Shown: positions 7,618-19,082 of the stretch, one piece after another
Numbering within the stretch: position 1 is the first letter of the stretch
Layout of the letters: every line of letters starts with the position of its first letter
Assembly: GCF_030695085.1 (NCBI RefSeq)
Contig: NZ_JAUYTS010000172.1
Coordinates: 1 to 35,008, forward strand
Length of the DNA stretch: 35,008 nucleotides
Source of the DNA: Falsiroseomonas sp.
GTDB taxonomy: Bacteria > Pseudomonadota > Alphaproteobacteria > Acetobacterales > Acetobacteraceae
Direction: 5' to 3'
Notes under the pieces: model-generated
The model's database searches: none
Told to the model about the DNA's origin: nothing
The model's input: only the letters and a program-made list of their open reading frames with translations
Program-made: the position numbers and the translations under genes

Positions 7618-9189
7618 CTACGCCGGGTGCAGCGCCACGTCACCGGCCGCCACCACGAAGCGGGCCCGGTCCTCCACCGGGGCGCCGGGGCGGCTGACGA
7701 AGGGCAGCGCGCGGAAAGTCGCGAAGCAATGCCGCCCGGTGAAATGCTGCAGCGCATAGCCGCGGCGGTTGTTGTGGAAGGCGATATGCGGGTTGGCCGC
7801 CAGCAGGGCCGCCGTGCCGCGCCGCTGCTCGCTGCCATCGCCCTCGCTGCTGATCGAACTCGCGGTGAATTCGCAGGCCAGCGCCGGCCCCTCCGCCTCC
7901 GCCGCCACGGTGGCCGCATAGGCGCTGTGCACGTCGCCGGACAGCACCACCAGGTTGGTCGCACCGCGGCTGTGCAGCCCGTGCAGCAGGCGGGCGCGTG
8001 CGGCCGGGTAGCCGTCCCATTTGTCCATGCCGATGGCGCCGTTCGGGAAGGTGCGGGCAAACATCGGCACCTGCTGCGCCAGCACCTGCCACGTCGCGGG
8101 GCGGGTGGCGGCGCTGTCCAGCAGCCAGGCCTCCTGCGCCGGGCCGAGCACCTGCGCGTCAGCCCGCGCCACCTCGGCGCAGGGCGGCTTCGTGCCGTCG
8201 CCGCAGGGCTGATCGTCCCGCGCGCCGCGCGTATCCAGCAGGTGCAGCGCGACATGGCGGCCGAAATCCAGGCGGCGATGCGCCGTGATTCGCGGCCCCT
8301 GCGGCAGCGCGGTGCGGCGCACCGGCATGTGCTCGTACCAGGCCTGGAAGGCGGCGGCCTTGCGGAGGTCGAATTCCAGCCCCGCCTCGCCCCGGCCGCC
8401 CACAGCGCCGGTCCAGTTGTTCGCCACCTCATGATCGTCGAAGGTCACGGCGAAGGCGTGCGCGGCGCTGGCGGCGGCGAGGTCGGGGTCCAGCCGGTAC
8501 TGGGCGTAGCGGGTGCGGTATTCGGCCAGGCTGAAGGTCTCGCCGCCCGCGTGGCTGCGGATGGTGGACCGCCCGGCGGAGACGGCGCCGACCGGACGGC
8601 CGGCATATTCGTAGATGAAATCGCCATAGTGGAAGACGAGGTCCACCTCCTCCCGCGCGATGTGCCGCCAGGCGGTGAAAAGCCCGTGCTCGTAATGCTG
8701 GCAGCCGGCGGTCACCAGGCGGAAATCCGCCCCGGCGGTGGCGGATGGCGCGGTGCGGGCGTGGCCCGTGGGGCTTGCCAGGCCGTGCAGCCGGAAGCGG
8801 TAGAAATAGGGGCGGTGCGGGCGCAGGCCCTGGACCTCCACATGCAGGCTATGCGCCCATTCCGGGCGGGCGAGCGCCTGGCCGGCGGCGGCGATGCTGC
8901 GGAAGCCCGGGTCCTCCGCCACCTCCCACGCCACCGGCACCGGGTGGGGCGGCATGCCGCCATCGGGGGCGAGCGGGTCCGGCGCCAGGCGGGTCCAGAT
9001 CACGAAGCCGTCCGGATACGGGTCCCCGGCCGCGACGCCGAGGCGAAACGGGTCGCCCGGAGGCAAGGCCTGCGCCAGCAGGCGAGGCGAAAACACCGGC
9101 CCGAGCGCGGCCAGCCCGGCGAGGCCCATGGCGCCGCGCAGCAGGCCCCGGCGGGACAATTCGGCCAGATCTCGCCGCACCGATGCCAT
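7618..9189 (-). CDS. phoD: PhoD-like alkaline phosphatase/phosphodiesterase, Tat-exported
   Basis: A 523-residue secreted metallophosphatase. The first residues, with SRRGLLRGA at 12-20 and a hydrophobic run after it, form a twin-arginine signal, as PhoD enzymes are exported folded with metal. AGCQHYEHG carries Cys163, the expected iron ligand; FHYGDFIYEY (about 187-196), DDHEVANNW (251-259) and LSGDVHSAY are the metal-binding and catalytic blocks of the family. It should release phosphate from phosphomono- or diesters in the periplasm. I chose the ATG at 9187-9189 because it puts the Arg pair close to the N terminus and has a purine-rich site upstream; a reading 48 residues longer adds a segment with no signal-like character. 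A Pho box was not identified in the divergent upstream region. Confidence 0.92.
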   Translation of the reverse strand: MASVRRDLAELSRRGLLRGAMGLAGLAALGPVFSPRLLAQALPPGDPFRLGVAAGDPYPDGFVIWTRLAPDPLAPDGGMPPHPVPVAWEVAEDPGFRSIAAAGQALARPEWAHSLHVEVQGLRPHRPYFYRFRLHGLASPTGHARTAPSATAGADFRLVTAGCQHYEHGLFTAWRHIAREEVDLVFHYGDFIYEYAGRPVGAVSAGRSTIRSHAGGETFSLAEYRTRYAQYRLDPDLAAASAAHAFAVTFDDHEVANNWTGAVGGRGEAGLEFDLRKAAAFQAWYEHMPVRRTALPQGPRITAHRRLDFGRHVALHLLDTRGARDDQPCGDGTKPPCAEVARADAQVLGPAQEAWLLDSAATRPATWQVLAQQVPMFARTFPNGAIGMDKWDGYPAARARLLHGLHSRGATNLVVLSGDVHSAYAATVAAEAEGPALACEFTASSISSEGDGSEQRRGTAALLAANPHIAFHNNRRGYALQHFTGRHCFATFRALPFVSRPGAPVEDRARFVVAAGDVALHPA

Positions 9190-9316
9190 ACCTGATCCAC
9201 CTTCCCCCATCGCAATGGAAGCTGTGCGGCGGCGCGGGTAGCTCGGCAAGGGGTGGGGGGCGGCCATGAGCAAGGCGGGTGGCAGGCGGGCGCGGGCTGG
9301 CCTATGCAAAGCGGCC

Positions 9317-10030
9317 ATGGCATCCCCTCGCATCCTTCCCCTGCTGCTGCTGCCGGCCCTGGCGCTCGCCGCCTGCCGCCCGAGCTACTCGCCGGACGAC
9401 TACGCGACCGCCGCGGTGCAGCAGATGAACCGCGTCGAACAGGCGGTGATCATCGGCCGCCGCCAGGTGACGGTGACGGCGGATGGCTCCACCGGCGCGG
9501 CCACGGGCGGGGCTGCGGGCGGCATTGTCGGGTCCCAGGCGCCTGGTGGGAACATGGCGGGCGCGATCGGCGCGGTGGGCGGTGCGCTGGTCGGCGGGCT
9601 GTTCGGCGCGGCGACGGAACGCGTGGCCGGCAACACCACGGCGGTGGAGTACATCGTCCGCAAGACCAATGGCGAATTGCTGTCCGTGACGCAGCGGGAT
9701 GAGGTTCCGCTGGTGATCGGCGAACGGGTGCTGGTGATCGCCGGCGCCCAGGCGCGGATCGTGCCGGACTATACCCAGCCGGTGCCGGATGAAGGTGGCC
9801 GCACCGCGACGCCAGCCACCCTGCCGCCTTCCGTGCCGCAGGCCGCGCCTGCCCCCGGCCCCGCCCCCGCCCCGGCGGCGGCACCGGGTCCGGCGGTCAT
9901 GGCGCCGGCACCTGCGGACGCCGCGCTGCCTGCCACGGACCCGCTGGCGCCGCCCGCCGGTACACCGGCCCCGGCGGTGACCGCCCCCGAGGCAGAACCC
10001 CTGGCCGCCCCGCCCGCCGCCACGCCGTAG
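9317..10030 (+). CDS. Glycine-zipper outer-membrane-type lipoprotein
   Basis: A 237-residue lipoprotein related to the SlyB/PcP/17-kDa surface antigen group. The signal ends in LALAAC, so Cys20 should be lipidated. A Gly/Ala-rich zipper spans about residues 57-100 (patterns such as GGAAGGIVG and GAVGGALVGGLFG). A short beta-rich domain follows (VEYIVRKTNGELLSVTQ, then VIGERVLVIAG). The last 80 residues are a Pro/Ala tail that may reach toward peptidoglycan. I chose the ATG at 9317 because it gives a compact lipoprotein signal; a start 17 residues earlier places extra charged residues ahead of it. It is probably expressed with the transglycosylase gene 32 bases downstream, which fits a shared role in envelope upkeep (inference). 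Confidence 0.85.
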   Translation: MASPRILPLLLLPALALAACRPSYSPDDYATAAVQQMNRVEQAVIIGRRQVTVTADGSTGAATGGAAGGIVGSQAPGGNMAGAIGAVGGALVGGLFGAATERVAGNTTAVEYIVRKTNGELLSVTQRDEVPLVIGERVLVIAGAQARIVPDYTQPVPDEGGRTATPATLPPSVPQAAPAPGPAPAPAAAPGPAVMAPAPADAALPATDPLAPPAGTPAPAVTAPEAEPLAAPPAATP

Positions 10031-10035
10031 GAATC

Positions 10036-10050
10036 TGGCACGGGGCTTGC
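10036..10050 (+). promoter_or_regulatory. Sigma-54-type promoter motif (candidate)
   Basis: The bases TGGCACGGGGCTTGC match the -24/-12 consensus TGGCACG-N4-TTGC exactly. Transcription would begin about 12 bases downstream, almost on the ATG at 10063, which would give a leaderless or very short leader. No enhancer-binding protein gene is in the window, so this may be a chance match in GC-rich DNA. Confidence 0.3.
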
Positions 10051-10062
10051 GCTGCCGGGGGC

Positions 10063-10818
10063 ATGACGCGCGCCCTCCTCATGCTCCTGCTGATCCTGCC
10101 GGTGGTCCTGTCCCCCGGCACCGCCCGCGCCGAGCCGGGCCTGCTCTGCCGCGCCGCGATCCAGGCGGCGGAACGCGAAGCCGGCATTCCGGCGCATCTG
10201 CTGACCGCCATCGGCCGCGTCGAATCCGGCCGGCGCGACCCGCAGACCGGCGCCTTCCACCCCTGGCCCTGGACCATCAATGCCGAGGGGCGTGGGCAGT
10301 TCTTCGCCACCAAGGCGGCAGCGATTGCCGAGGTGCAGGCCTTGCAGGCCCGCGGCATGCGCTCCATCGACATCGGCTGCATGCAGGTGAATCTGCGCCA
10401 TCACCCGGACGCCTTCGCCAATCTGGAGGCCGCCTTCGACCCGCAGACCAATGCCCGCTACGCCGCGCGTTTCCTGACCGAGCTGCATGGCCGCACCGGG
10501 GATTGGACCCGGGCCGCCGCCGGCTATCATTCCCTGACACCGCAGTACGCCGAGCCGTACCGGGAGCGTGTGCTGGCCGCCTGGGCGCGGGAACAGGGCC
10601 AGCCGCATCCGCCCGTGACGCTACCCAGCGCCACAGCGCGCGCCACGCCACCCGCCATCCCGCCCGGCTCCGGCGGCGGCGGCCTGTCCAATGGGGCGGA
10701 GAGGGCTGCCGTCATCGCCGCGCCCGCCGGCACGGTGGGGCGCGGGCTGGATGCCTATCGCAGCCTGCCCGTGCCCATCGCCGGCCGCGCCCGCGGGCTG
10801 TTGATGTCCCGCCGGTAG
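10063..10818 (+). CDS. Lytic transglycosylase (SLT domain), secreted
   Basis: A 251-residue periplasmic murein-cleaving enzyme. Residues 1-23 are a signal peptide ending in ARA. The SLT domain covers about 27-180: AIGRVESGR holds the catalytic Glu54, DIGCMQVNLRHH is the GxMQ-N substrate-binding block, and AAAGYHSLTPQYAEPY matches the A-YN-G-block region with His in place of Asn. A Pro/Ser-rich tail of about 60 residues follows. The enzyme would cut glycan strands to give 1,6-anhydromuramic products. Some relatives in this lineage open the wall for secretion systems or flagella, but no such genes are adjacent. The gene ends 59 bases before the convergent clpB stop, with a strong hairpin between. 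Confidence 0.87.
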   Translation: MTRALLMLLLILPVVLSPGTARAEPGLLCRAAIQAAEREAGIPAHLLTAIGRVESGRRDPQTGAFHPWPWTINAEGRGQFFATKAAAIAEVQALQARGMRSIDIGCMQVNLRHHPDAFANLEAAFDPQTNARYAARFLTELHGRTGDWTRAAAGYHSLTPQYAEPYRERVLAAWAREQGQPHPPVTLPSATARATPPAIPPGSGGGGLSNGAERAAVIAAPAGTVGRGLDAYRSLPVPIAGRARGLLMSRR

Positions 10819-10832
10819 CGGCCCAGGCCAGC

Positions 10833-10876
10833 GCATTTTCCGAGTCGTCCGGCGTGGCCGCCGGACCTGAAAATGC
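10833..10876. terminator. Bipartite hairpin between convergent genes
   Basis: Two nested perfect inverted repeats: gcattttc (10833-10840) pairs with gaaaatgc (10869-10876), and inside them gtccggcg (10847-10854) pairs with cgccggac (10859-10866) around a 4-base loop. An internal bulge separates the stems. It fills the gap between two converging genes and ends right at the clpB stop codon, so it suits a bidirectional terminator or a REP-like element. There is no long T-run after either arm. Confidence 0.6.
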
Positions 10877-13474
<2,598 letters not shown>

Positions 13475-13507
13475 CCTGATGTCCCTCTCCTGAGCGGACT
13501 GGGGCGC

Positions 13508-13534
13508 CCCCCGCCCCCGATCGGGCAGCGGGGG
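13508..13534 (-). other. GC-rich hairpin in the clpB leader
   Basis: On the minus strand CCCCCGC pairs with GCGGGGG (outer 7 bp), and CCC-GATC-GGG sits inside. If the promoter at 13557-13582 is used, this structure lies in the clpB leader, about 34-60 bases before the start codon, and ends before the ribosome site. A regulatory role is only a guess; GC-rich leaders fold easily. Confidence 0.35.
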
Positions 13535-13556
13535 AAGTCGCTTGTTCCGATGATGT

Positions 13557-13582
13557 GGTAAGCGGGGGCGCGGCGCTTCAAG
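13557..13582 (-). promoter_or_regulatory. RpoH (sigma-32)-type promoter candidate for clpB
   Basis: On the minus strand CCCCTTGAAG contains a full CTTGAA -35 box (13577-13582). After a 14-base spacer comes CTTACC (13557-13562), an acceptable -10 for alphaproteobacterial heat-shock promoters. The predicted leader is about 75 bases. ClpB is a typical RpoH target, which raises the odds. Confidence 0.5.
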
Positions 13583-13591
13583 GGGTCATGC

Positions 13592-14362
13592 ATGCGTGTC
13601 GAACGGATCTCCCGCTACCCGGTGAAGGGTCTGGCGCCGGAGGTGATGGAGGAGGTGGCGCTGACGCCCGGCCAGGGCCTGCCGCATGACCGGCGCTTCG
13701 CCTTCGCCCAGGGCGACAGCCCCTTCGACCCGGCCGCCCCCGTCTGGTTGCAGAAGCGGCATTTTGCCTGCCTGATGGCGAATGCGCGGGTGGCCGCCAT
13801 CCGCTCCGCCTACGACCCCATCCGCCACAGCCTGCTGCTGCGGGCCGCGGGCATGGAGGATCTGGAAGCAGCGATCGGCACGCAGGAAGGCCAGGAGGCC
13901 GCCGCCGCCTGGATGACGGCGTATCTGGGGCCGGAGGCGCGTGGCGCGCTGCGCTTCGCGGAAGCGCCGGGCCATGCCTTCACGGATATCGCCACCAAGG
14001 CGGTCTCGATCATCGGCCTGGCCTCGGTGCAGGACCTTGGCGCCCGCTTCGGCATGGCGCTGGACCCGCTGCGGTTCCGCGCCAACATCCTGTTCGCCGG
14101 CGCCGCGCCCTTTGCCGAATTCGACTGGATGGGGCGTGAGATCCTGCTGGGCGGCGCCCGGCTGCGGGTGTTCAAGCGCACCCAGCGCTGCGCCGCGACG
14201 GAGGTGAACCCGGCGACGGCCGAGCGCGACGCGAAGCCACCGAAATGGCTGCGGGAGGCCTTTGGCCACGCCGATCTCGGCATCTATGCGGAGGTGATCG
14301 CCGGCGGGCGCGTCGCGCTGGGCGATGCGCTGGCGCCGGTGCAGGCGGAACTTCTGGGCTGA
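13592..14362 (+). CDS. MOSC domain protein with N-terminal beta-barrel
   Basis: A 256-residue protein with the MOSC N-terminal beta-barrel (RISRYPVKGLAPE near residue 5, then DRRFAF near 33) and a MOSC domain. TQRCAATEVNP near 198-206 holds the conserved Cys200, the expected molybdenum-cofactor or sulfur-binding residue. Relatives include YcbX and mARC, which reduce N-hydroxylated compounds with a molybdenum cofactor and a partner reductase. No 2Fe-2S domain is fused here, so a separate electron donor would be needed. It is divergent from clpB, across 117 bases holding the clpB promoter candidate, and convergent with the DUF4167 gene. The exact substrate cannot be told. Confidence 0.87.
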   Translation: MRVERISRYPVKGLAPEVMEEVALTPGQGLPHDRRFAFAQGDSPFDPAAPVWLQKRHFACLMANARVAAIRSAYDPIRHSLLLRAAGMEDLEAAIGTQEGQEAAAAWMTAYLGPEARGALRFAEAPGHAFTDIATKAVSIIGLASVQDLGARFGMALDPLRFRANILFAGAAPFAEFDWMGREILLGGARLRVFKRTQRCAATEVNPATAERDAKPPKWLREAFGHADLGIYAEVIAGGRVALGDALAPVQAELLG

Positions 14363-14370
14363 GAAGACAG

Positions 14371-14394
14371 GGCCGGGCGCGCGGGCGCCCGGCC
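14371..14394. terminator. Perfect hairpin between convergent MOSC and DUF4167 genes
   Basis: The arms ggccgggcgc (14371-14380) and gcgcccggcc (14385-14394) pair perfectly over 10 bp around a gcgg loop. It lies 8 bases past the MOSC stop and 7 bases before the DUF4167 stop, so it can serve both strands. It has no T-run, so its efficiency as an intrinsic terminator is uncertain. Confidence 0.55.
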
Positions 14395-14401
14395 AGCGCG
14401 A

Positions 14402-14977
14402 TCAATCGTCGCGTTCGTCCCGCTGGTCCGGCCCGGCATCGTCCCGGTCCCGATCCCGGTCCCTGTCACGATCCTGGGCCCGGTCCTGGTCCCTGTCACG
14501 ATCCTGGGCCCGATCCTGGCCATTCCCGTTCTGATGCGTGTAGGGCGTGGATTGGGCCACACCGCCCTCCCCCGGCTCTGCCTGCCCCTGCTCGCCGCCT
14601 TCCTGGTCCTGGCCCTGGTAGCGACGCTGCGGCGGGTAGGGTTGGCCGCCCTGCTGCTGGGTTGCCTGGCTCATGGCGTTCAGGATGCGGAAGTAGTGCT
14701 CCGCGTGCTGGAAGTAGCTTTCCGCCATCACCCGGTCGCTGGCCCCGGTCGCATCGCGGCCGAGCTGCAGATACTTCTCGAATAGCTGCTGCGCGGTGCC
14801 GCGCAGGCGCATATCCGGGCCGTTGCTGTCGAAGATATGGTTGCGGTTCATCGGCTGATGACCGCCGCCACCTCCGCCGCCGCCGCCGCCGCCACTCTGG
14901 CGATACGGCCCACCGCCGCCGCCGCCCCCGCCACCATGGCGATTGCCGCCACGGCCGCGCATGCGTTTCATGTTCAT
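14402..14977 (-). CDS. DUF4167 domain protein with Gly-rich start and Asp-Arg tail
   Basis: A 191-residue protein. The start MNMKRMRGRGGNRH, two Gly runs of 9 and 11, and NRNHIFDSNGPDMRLRGTA near 45-63 followed by a helical stretch (YLQLGRDATGASDRVMAESYFQHAEHY, split here) are the DUF4167 signature, found almost only in alphaproteobacteria. The RGG-like N terminus suggests nucleic-acid or RNA binding (inference). The C-terminal 37 residues are almost pure Asp/Arg with Gln, made by a short DNA repeat. In alphaproteobacteria this gene commonly lies between prmC and clpB, as here. The start could also be the second Met (14971). Function is unknown. Confidence 0.88.
   Translation of the reverse strand: MNMKRMRGRGGNRHGGGGGGGGGPYRQSGGGGGGGGGGGHQPMNRNHIFDSNGPDMRLRGTAQQLFEKYLQLGRDATGASDRVMAESYFQHAEHYFRILNAMSQATQQQGGQPYPPQRRYQGQDQEGGEQGQAEPGEGGVAQSTPYTHQNGNGQDRAQDRDRDQDRAQDRDRDRDRDRDDAGPDQRDERDD
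14458..14512 (-). repeat. 30-bp direct repeat encoding Asp-Arg tail
   Basis: Two exact 25-bp copies, 14458-14482 and 14488-14512, recur with a 30-bp period inside the DUF4167 gene and encode DRAQDRDRDQ-like decapeptides. Imperfect shorter Asp-Arg codon repeats continue to about 14404. The unit keeps frame, so length changes would not disrupt the protein. Confidence 0.85.
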
Positions 14978-15131
14978 CGGTATGGCGTTCGCCGTCTCGC
15001 AATCGCGCCGCCGGAGCAGGGCAAGCCCCTGCCGGGAACGCGGGATTATCGGGTTGCGTCGTCGCGGCAGGCCTTCATGCGACGCAGGTCAAACAGGACC
15101 CGGATCATCGCGCTCGCCCAGCCGCTTCTGC

Positions 15132-15162
15132 CGGCGGTGGGGGGCCACGCCCCTCTCCGCCG
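15132..15162 (-). terminator. Terminator-like hairpin after prmC
   Basis: The stem cggcgg (15132-15137) pairs with ccgccg (15157-15162), and an inner gggg/cccc pair extends it. It starts 8 bases beyond the prmC stop on the minus strand. There is no T-run. It could end the hisS-prfA-prmC message before the 192-base gap ahead of the DUF4167 gene. Confidence 0.35.
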
Positions 15163-15169
15163 CAACAGC

Positions 15170-16059
15170 TTAATCCCGCGCAGCCGGGCCGACAAACGGT
15201 TTTTTTGCAAGAATCAGTGCGCGTTCCACGCCACCGAGGTCTTTTCGGTACCCGAGCAGCCCCAAACCCGCATCCAACGCCAGGGATTCGACCATCCCGC
15301 GCTGGCCCTGGCCCAGTTCCAGCACCGCGATCCCGCCCGGGACCAGCAGATGCGGCAGGGCCTTGGCCAGGGCGCGATAGGCCACCAGCCCATCCGCCCC
15401 GCCATCCAGCGCCAGCGCCGGCTCATGCCGCGCCACCTCCGGCATCAGGCCGGGGATGGCGGCCGATTCGATATAGGGCGGGTTGGACAGCACCAGGTCG
15501 AATCGGCCCGCCAGGGCGGCATCCCAATCCCCCGCCAGGAAGGCGGCACGATCGGCCAGCCCATTCTCCCGCGCATTCCGCGCGGCCAGCGCCGCCGCCG
15601 CCGGGTCGCGGTCCACGCCGATGCCAAAGGCATGCGGGCGTTCCGAGAGTACCGCCAGCAGCAGGCAGCCGGTGCCGGTGCCGAGGTCCAGCACCCGCAA
15701 GGGCGCCGCCGCATCCGGCAGCGCCTCCAGTGCCGCCTCCACCAGCGATTCCGAATCCGGGCGGGGGATCAGCGTGGCGGGGGAGACCGCCAGATCCAGC
15801 GTCCAGAAGCCCTGCCGGCCGAGAATATGCGCCATCGGCACATGCGCCAGCCGGGCGGCCAGCGCCGCGCCGAAGCGCGCCACGGCCTCCGGCGGCACTT
15901 TCGCGCGGGAATCGCGCAGCAATTGTTCCGGCGTGGCGCCCATGGCGTGGCCCAGCAGCAGCCGGGCCTCCAGGCGCGGGCTTTCGATGGCGGCCGCGCG
16001 CAGCACCTGGCCGGCCTGGCAGAGAAAGGCCCCGACGCTCTCGCCGGGCTCACACCCGC

Positions 16060-16063
<4 letters not shown>
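15170..16063 (-). CDS. prmC: Release factor glutamine methyltransferase
   Basis: A 297-residue SAM-dependent enzyme that methylates the Gln of the GGQ motif in RF1 and RF2. An N-terminal helical domain covers about 1-85. [11 protein letters not shown] at 99-109 is the release-factor-binding block with RPDSE in place of the more usual RPETE. DLGTGTG at 126-132 is the SAM loop and NPPYI at 194-198 holds the Gln substrate. The ATG at 16061-16063 overlaps the prfA stop by 4 bases (ATGA), so its substrate RF1 and the modifying enzyme are made together. Length is normal for the family. Confidence 0.95.
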
Positions 16064-17111
<1,048 letters not shown>

Positions 17112-17115
<4 letters not shown>

Positions 17116-18359
17116 GCCGAAAGGCGGCTGACCGCCTCCGCCAGCGGCACCACCGCCTGGCTGCCGGCATCGAGGTCGCGAAGCTGCACGACACCCTGCG
17201 CCACCTCATCCTCGCCCAGGATCAGCGCGGCGCGGGCCGAAAGCTTGTTGGCACGCTCCATCCGGCGCTTGAGGTTGCCCTTATAGGCGATCTCGGCCGG
17301 GATGCCGGCGCGCCGCAGCGCCTGCAACAGGCGGAGCGCCGCCGCCTCCTGCGCCTCCCCCACCGGAATCACCGCGACGGGGCGCGGCGCGGCGGGCGTG
17401 GCGGCCAGCAGCATGGACAGCCGTTCCACCCCCGCCGCCCAGCCGACGCAGGGGGTGGCCGGGCCGCCCATTTCCTCGACCAGCCCGTCATAGCGGCCGC
17501 CCGCCATCACGGTGCCCTGCGCGCCGAGGCGGTCCGTGACGAATTCGAAGGCGGTGTGGCTGTAATAATCCAGCCCCCGCACGATGCACGGATTTTTCCG
17601 AACCGGCACGCCGAAGGTGGCCAGGTGGCGCAGGACGGCCTCGAAGAAGGAAGCGGCCTTTTCGGTCAGGAAAGGCTCGATGGTCGGCGCGGTGGCGACG
17701 ATGCGGCGGTCGCCCTCATCCTTGCTGTCCAGGATGCGCATCGGGTTCTTCGCCAGCCGCAGCTGGCTGTCGGCCGAGAGACCGTCCTGATGCGCCGTGA
17801 AATGCGCGACCAGCGCGGCGCGATAGGCATCGCGGCTTTCCGCATCGCCCAGCGTGTTGATCTCCAGCACCACGCCCTCGCTGATGCCGAGATCGCACAG
17901 GATGTGCCAGCCGGCCGCGATCACCTCAGCATCGGCCAGCGGCTCCGCCGCCCCCAGCACCTCGGCGCCGATCTGGTGGAACTGGCGGTAGCGGCCCTTC
18001 TGCGGGCGCTCATAGCGGAACATCGGGCCGGCGTAGAACACCTTGCGCGGCAGGTTGGACTGGGTGAGGCCGTTGGAGACCAGGGCGCGGCAGATCCCGG
18101 CCGTGTTCTCCGGCCGCAGCGTGATGGAATCGCCGCCGCGATCCTCGAAGGAATACATCTCCTTGGACACGACGTCCGAGGTCTCGCCCAGGCTGCGGGC
18201 GAAGACGCCGGTGGCCTCGAAGATCGGCGTCGCCCATTCCTCGTAGCCGTACAGCGCAGTGACGCGCCGGGCGGCCTGGATCACGTGGTGATGCGCGCGG
18301 AAATCCTCGCCGATCAGGTCACGGGTGCCGCGGACGGGCTGGAGCGGAGGGTTTGCCAT
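17112..18359 (-). CDS. hisS: Histidyl-tRNA synthetase
   Basis: A 415-residue class II synthetase that charges tRNA-His. It begins [11 protein letters not shown]. Motif 2 is [17 protein letters not shown] at about 113-129, and the histidine-binding HisA block is [13 protein letters not shown] at about 270. Motif 3 lies in [13 protein letters not shown]. The anticodon-binding domain occupies the last 90 residues. I chose the ATG at 18357-18359 because homologues begin a few residues before RGTRDL; an upstream TTG would add 12 residues and has no better ribosome site. The gene lies 48 bases beyond the HepT toxin gene on the same strand. Confidence 0.95.
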
Positions 18360-18407
18360 GGCGTGGCGGGTAACGCGGCGGAAGGCGGCGGGCAAGGGGT
18401 GGGCGCC

Positions 18408-18764
18408 TCAGGCGCTTTCATCCCGCGGGACCAGGGGGCGCAGGCGGGAGACCAGGGGCGGCAATTCGTGCACCACCACCCGCCAGACTAGGTCGAGATC
18501 CACATCGGCATAGTCATGCACGATCCGGTGCCGCATGCCCGCCATGGCCTGCCACGGAACATCCGCATGGGCGGCCTTGAAGCCGGGCGTCATCCGCCAG
18601 GCTGCCTCGCCAACGATGCCGATCGCCCGGATGATGGCCTGCTGGTGCAACTCGCTGGCAAGAAAGGCCCGCTCATCCAGCCCTTCGGCGAAGCGCAAGG
18701 CCGCTTCGGCGGACTTCAGGATATCGCGCAGCAGGGCGACGTCGTCGCGGGGTGCGCGAGTCAC
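18408..18764 (-). CDS. HepT-like HEPN ribonuclease toxin (DUF86)
   Basis: A 118-residue all-helical HEPN protein. The catalytic motif Rx4HxY is present as RHRIVHDY at residues 78-85, with Arg78, His83 and Tyr85. HEPN toxins of this type cut RNA as dimers, and the Tyr of the motif is the residue that partner MNT enzymes AMPylate in the studied Shewanella HepT/MntA pair. The start ATG overlaps the stop of the MntA-like gene by 4 bases (18761-18764), the usual antitoxin-first order. All three catalytic residues are intact, so an active toxin is expected. The pair lies between ispG and hisS, both essential, on the same strand. Confidence 0.9.
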   Translation of the reverse strand: MTRAPRDDVALLRDILKSAEAALRFAEGLDERAFLASELHQQAIIRAIGIVGEAAWRMTPGFKAAHADVPWQAMAGMRHRIVHDYADVDLDLVWRVVVHELPPLVSRLRPLVPRDESA

Positions 18765-19078
18765 GCGGCGAACAGTAACTGGGCATCCCCAAGGATGCGG
18801 GCGCGCCGGAACTCATTGTGGCTCTTCTCGATCGCAGGCCGGTCGATCAGGTCCACCCGGCGGCCGAAAAGCGCTTCAAGCGAGTCCTTCAAATCCGCAA
18901 AATTGGCAAAGTCGAACCGCGCCTTTGGCGTAAACTGGACCAGCAGGTCCACGTCGCTTCGGGCTGGGTCAAAATCCTCCCCCCGCGCGGCGGAGCCAAA
19001 GACCTCCAGCCGGGTCACGCCGAAGCGCCGGCACAGCGCCGCGATCTCCGCCTGATGCGCGAGGACCGAGGGGTGCAT
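18761..19078 (-). CDS. MntA-like nucleotidyltransferase antitoxin
   Basis: A 105-residue minimal nucleotidyltransferase. The active-site block is VFGSAARGEDFDPARSDVDL near 27-45: Gly28-Ser29, then Asp42 and Asp44. The spacing between GS and DxD is 12 residues, two longer than the canonical GSx10DxD. A third acidic position is in RRVDLID near 76. Such proteins neutralise HepT by attaching AMP to its active-site Tyr. The gene starts 4 bases after the ispG stop and overlaps hepT, so it is likely transcribed from the ispG side, without an obvious promoter of its own. Confidence 0.9.
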   Translation of the reverse strand: MHPSVLAHQAEIAALCRRFGVTRLEVFGSAARGEDFDPARSDVDLLVQFTPKARFDFANFADLKDSLEALFGRRVDLIDRPAIEKSHNEFRRARILGDAQLLFAA

Positions 19079-19082
19079 GGCG

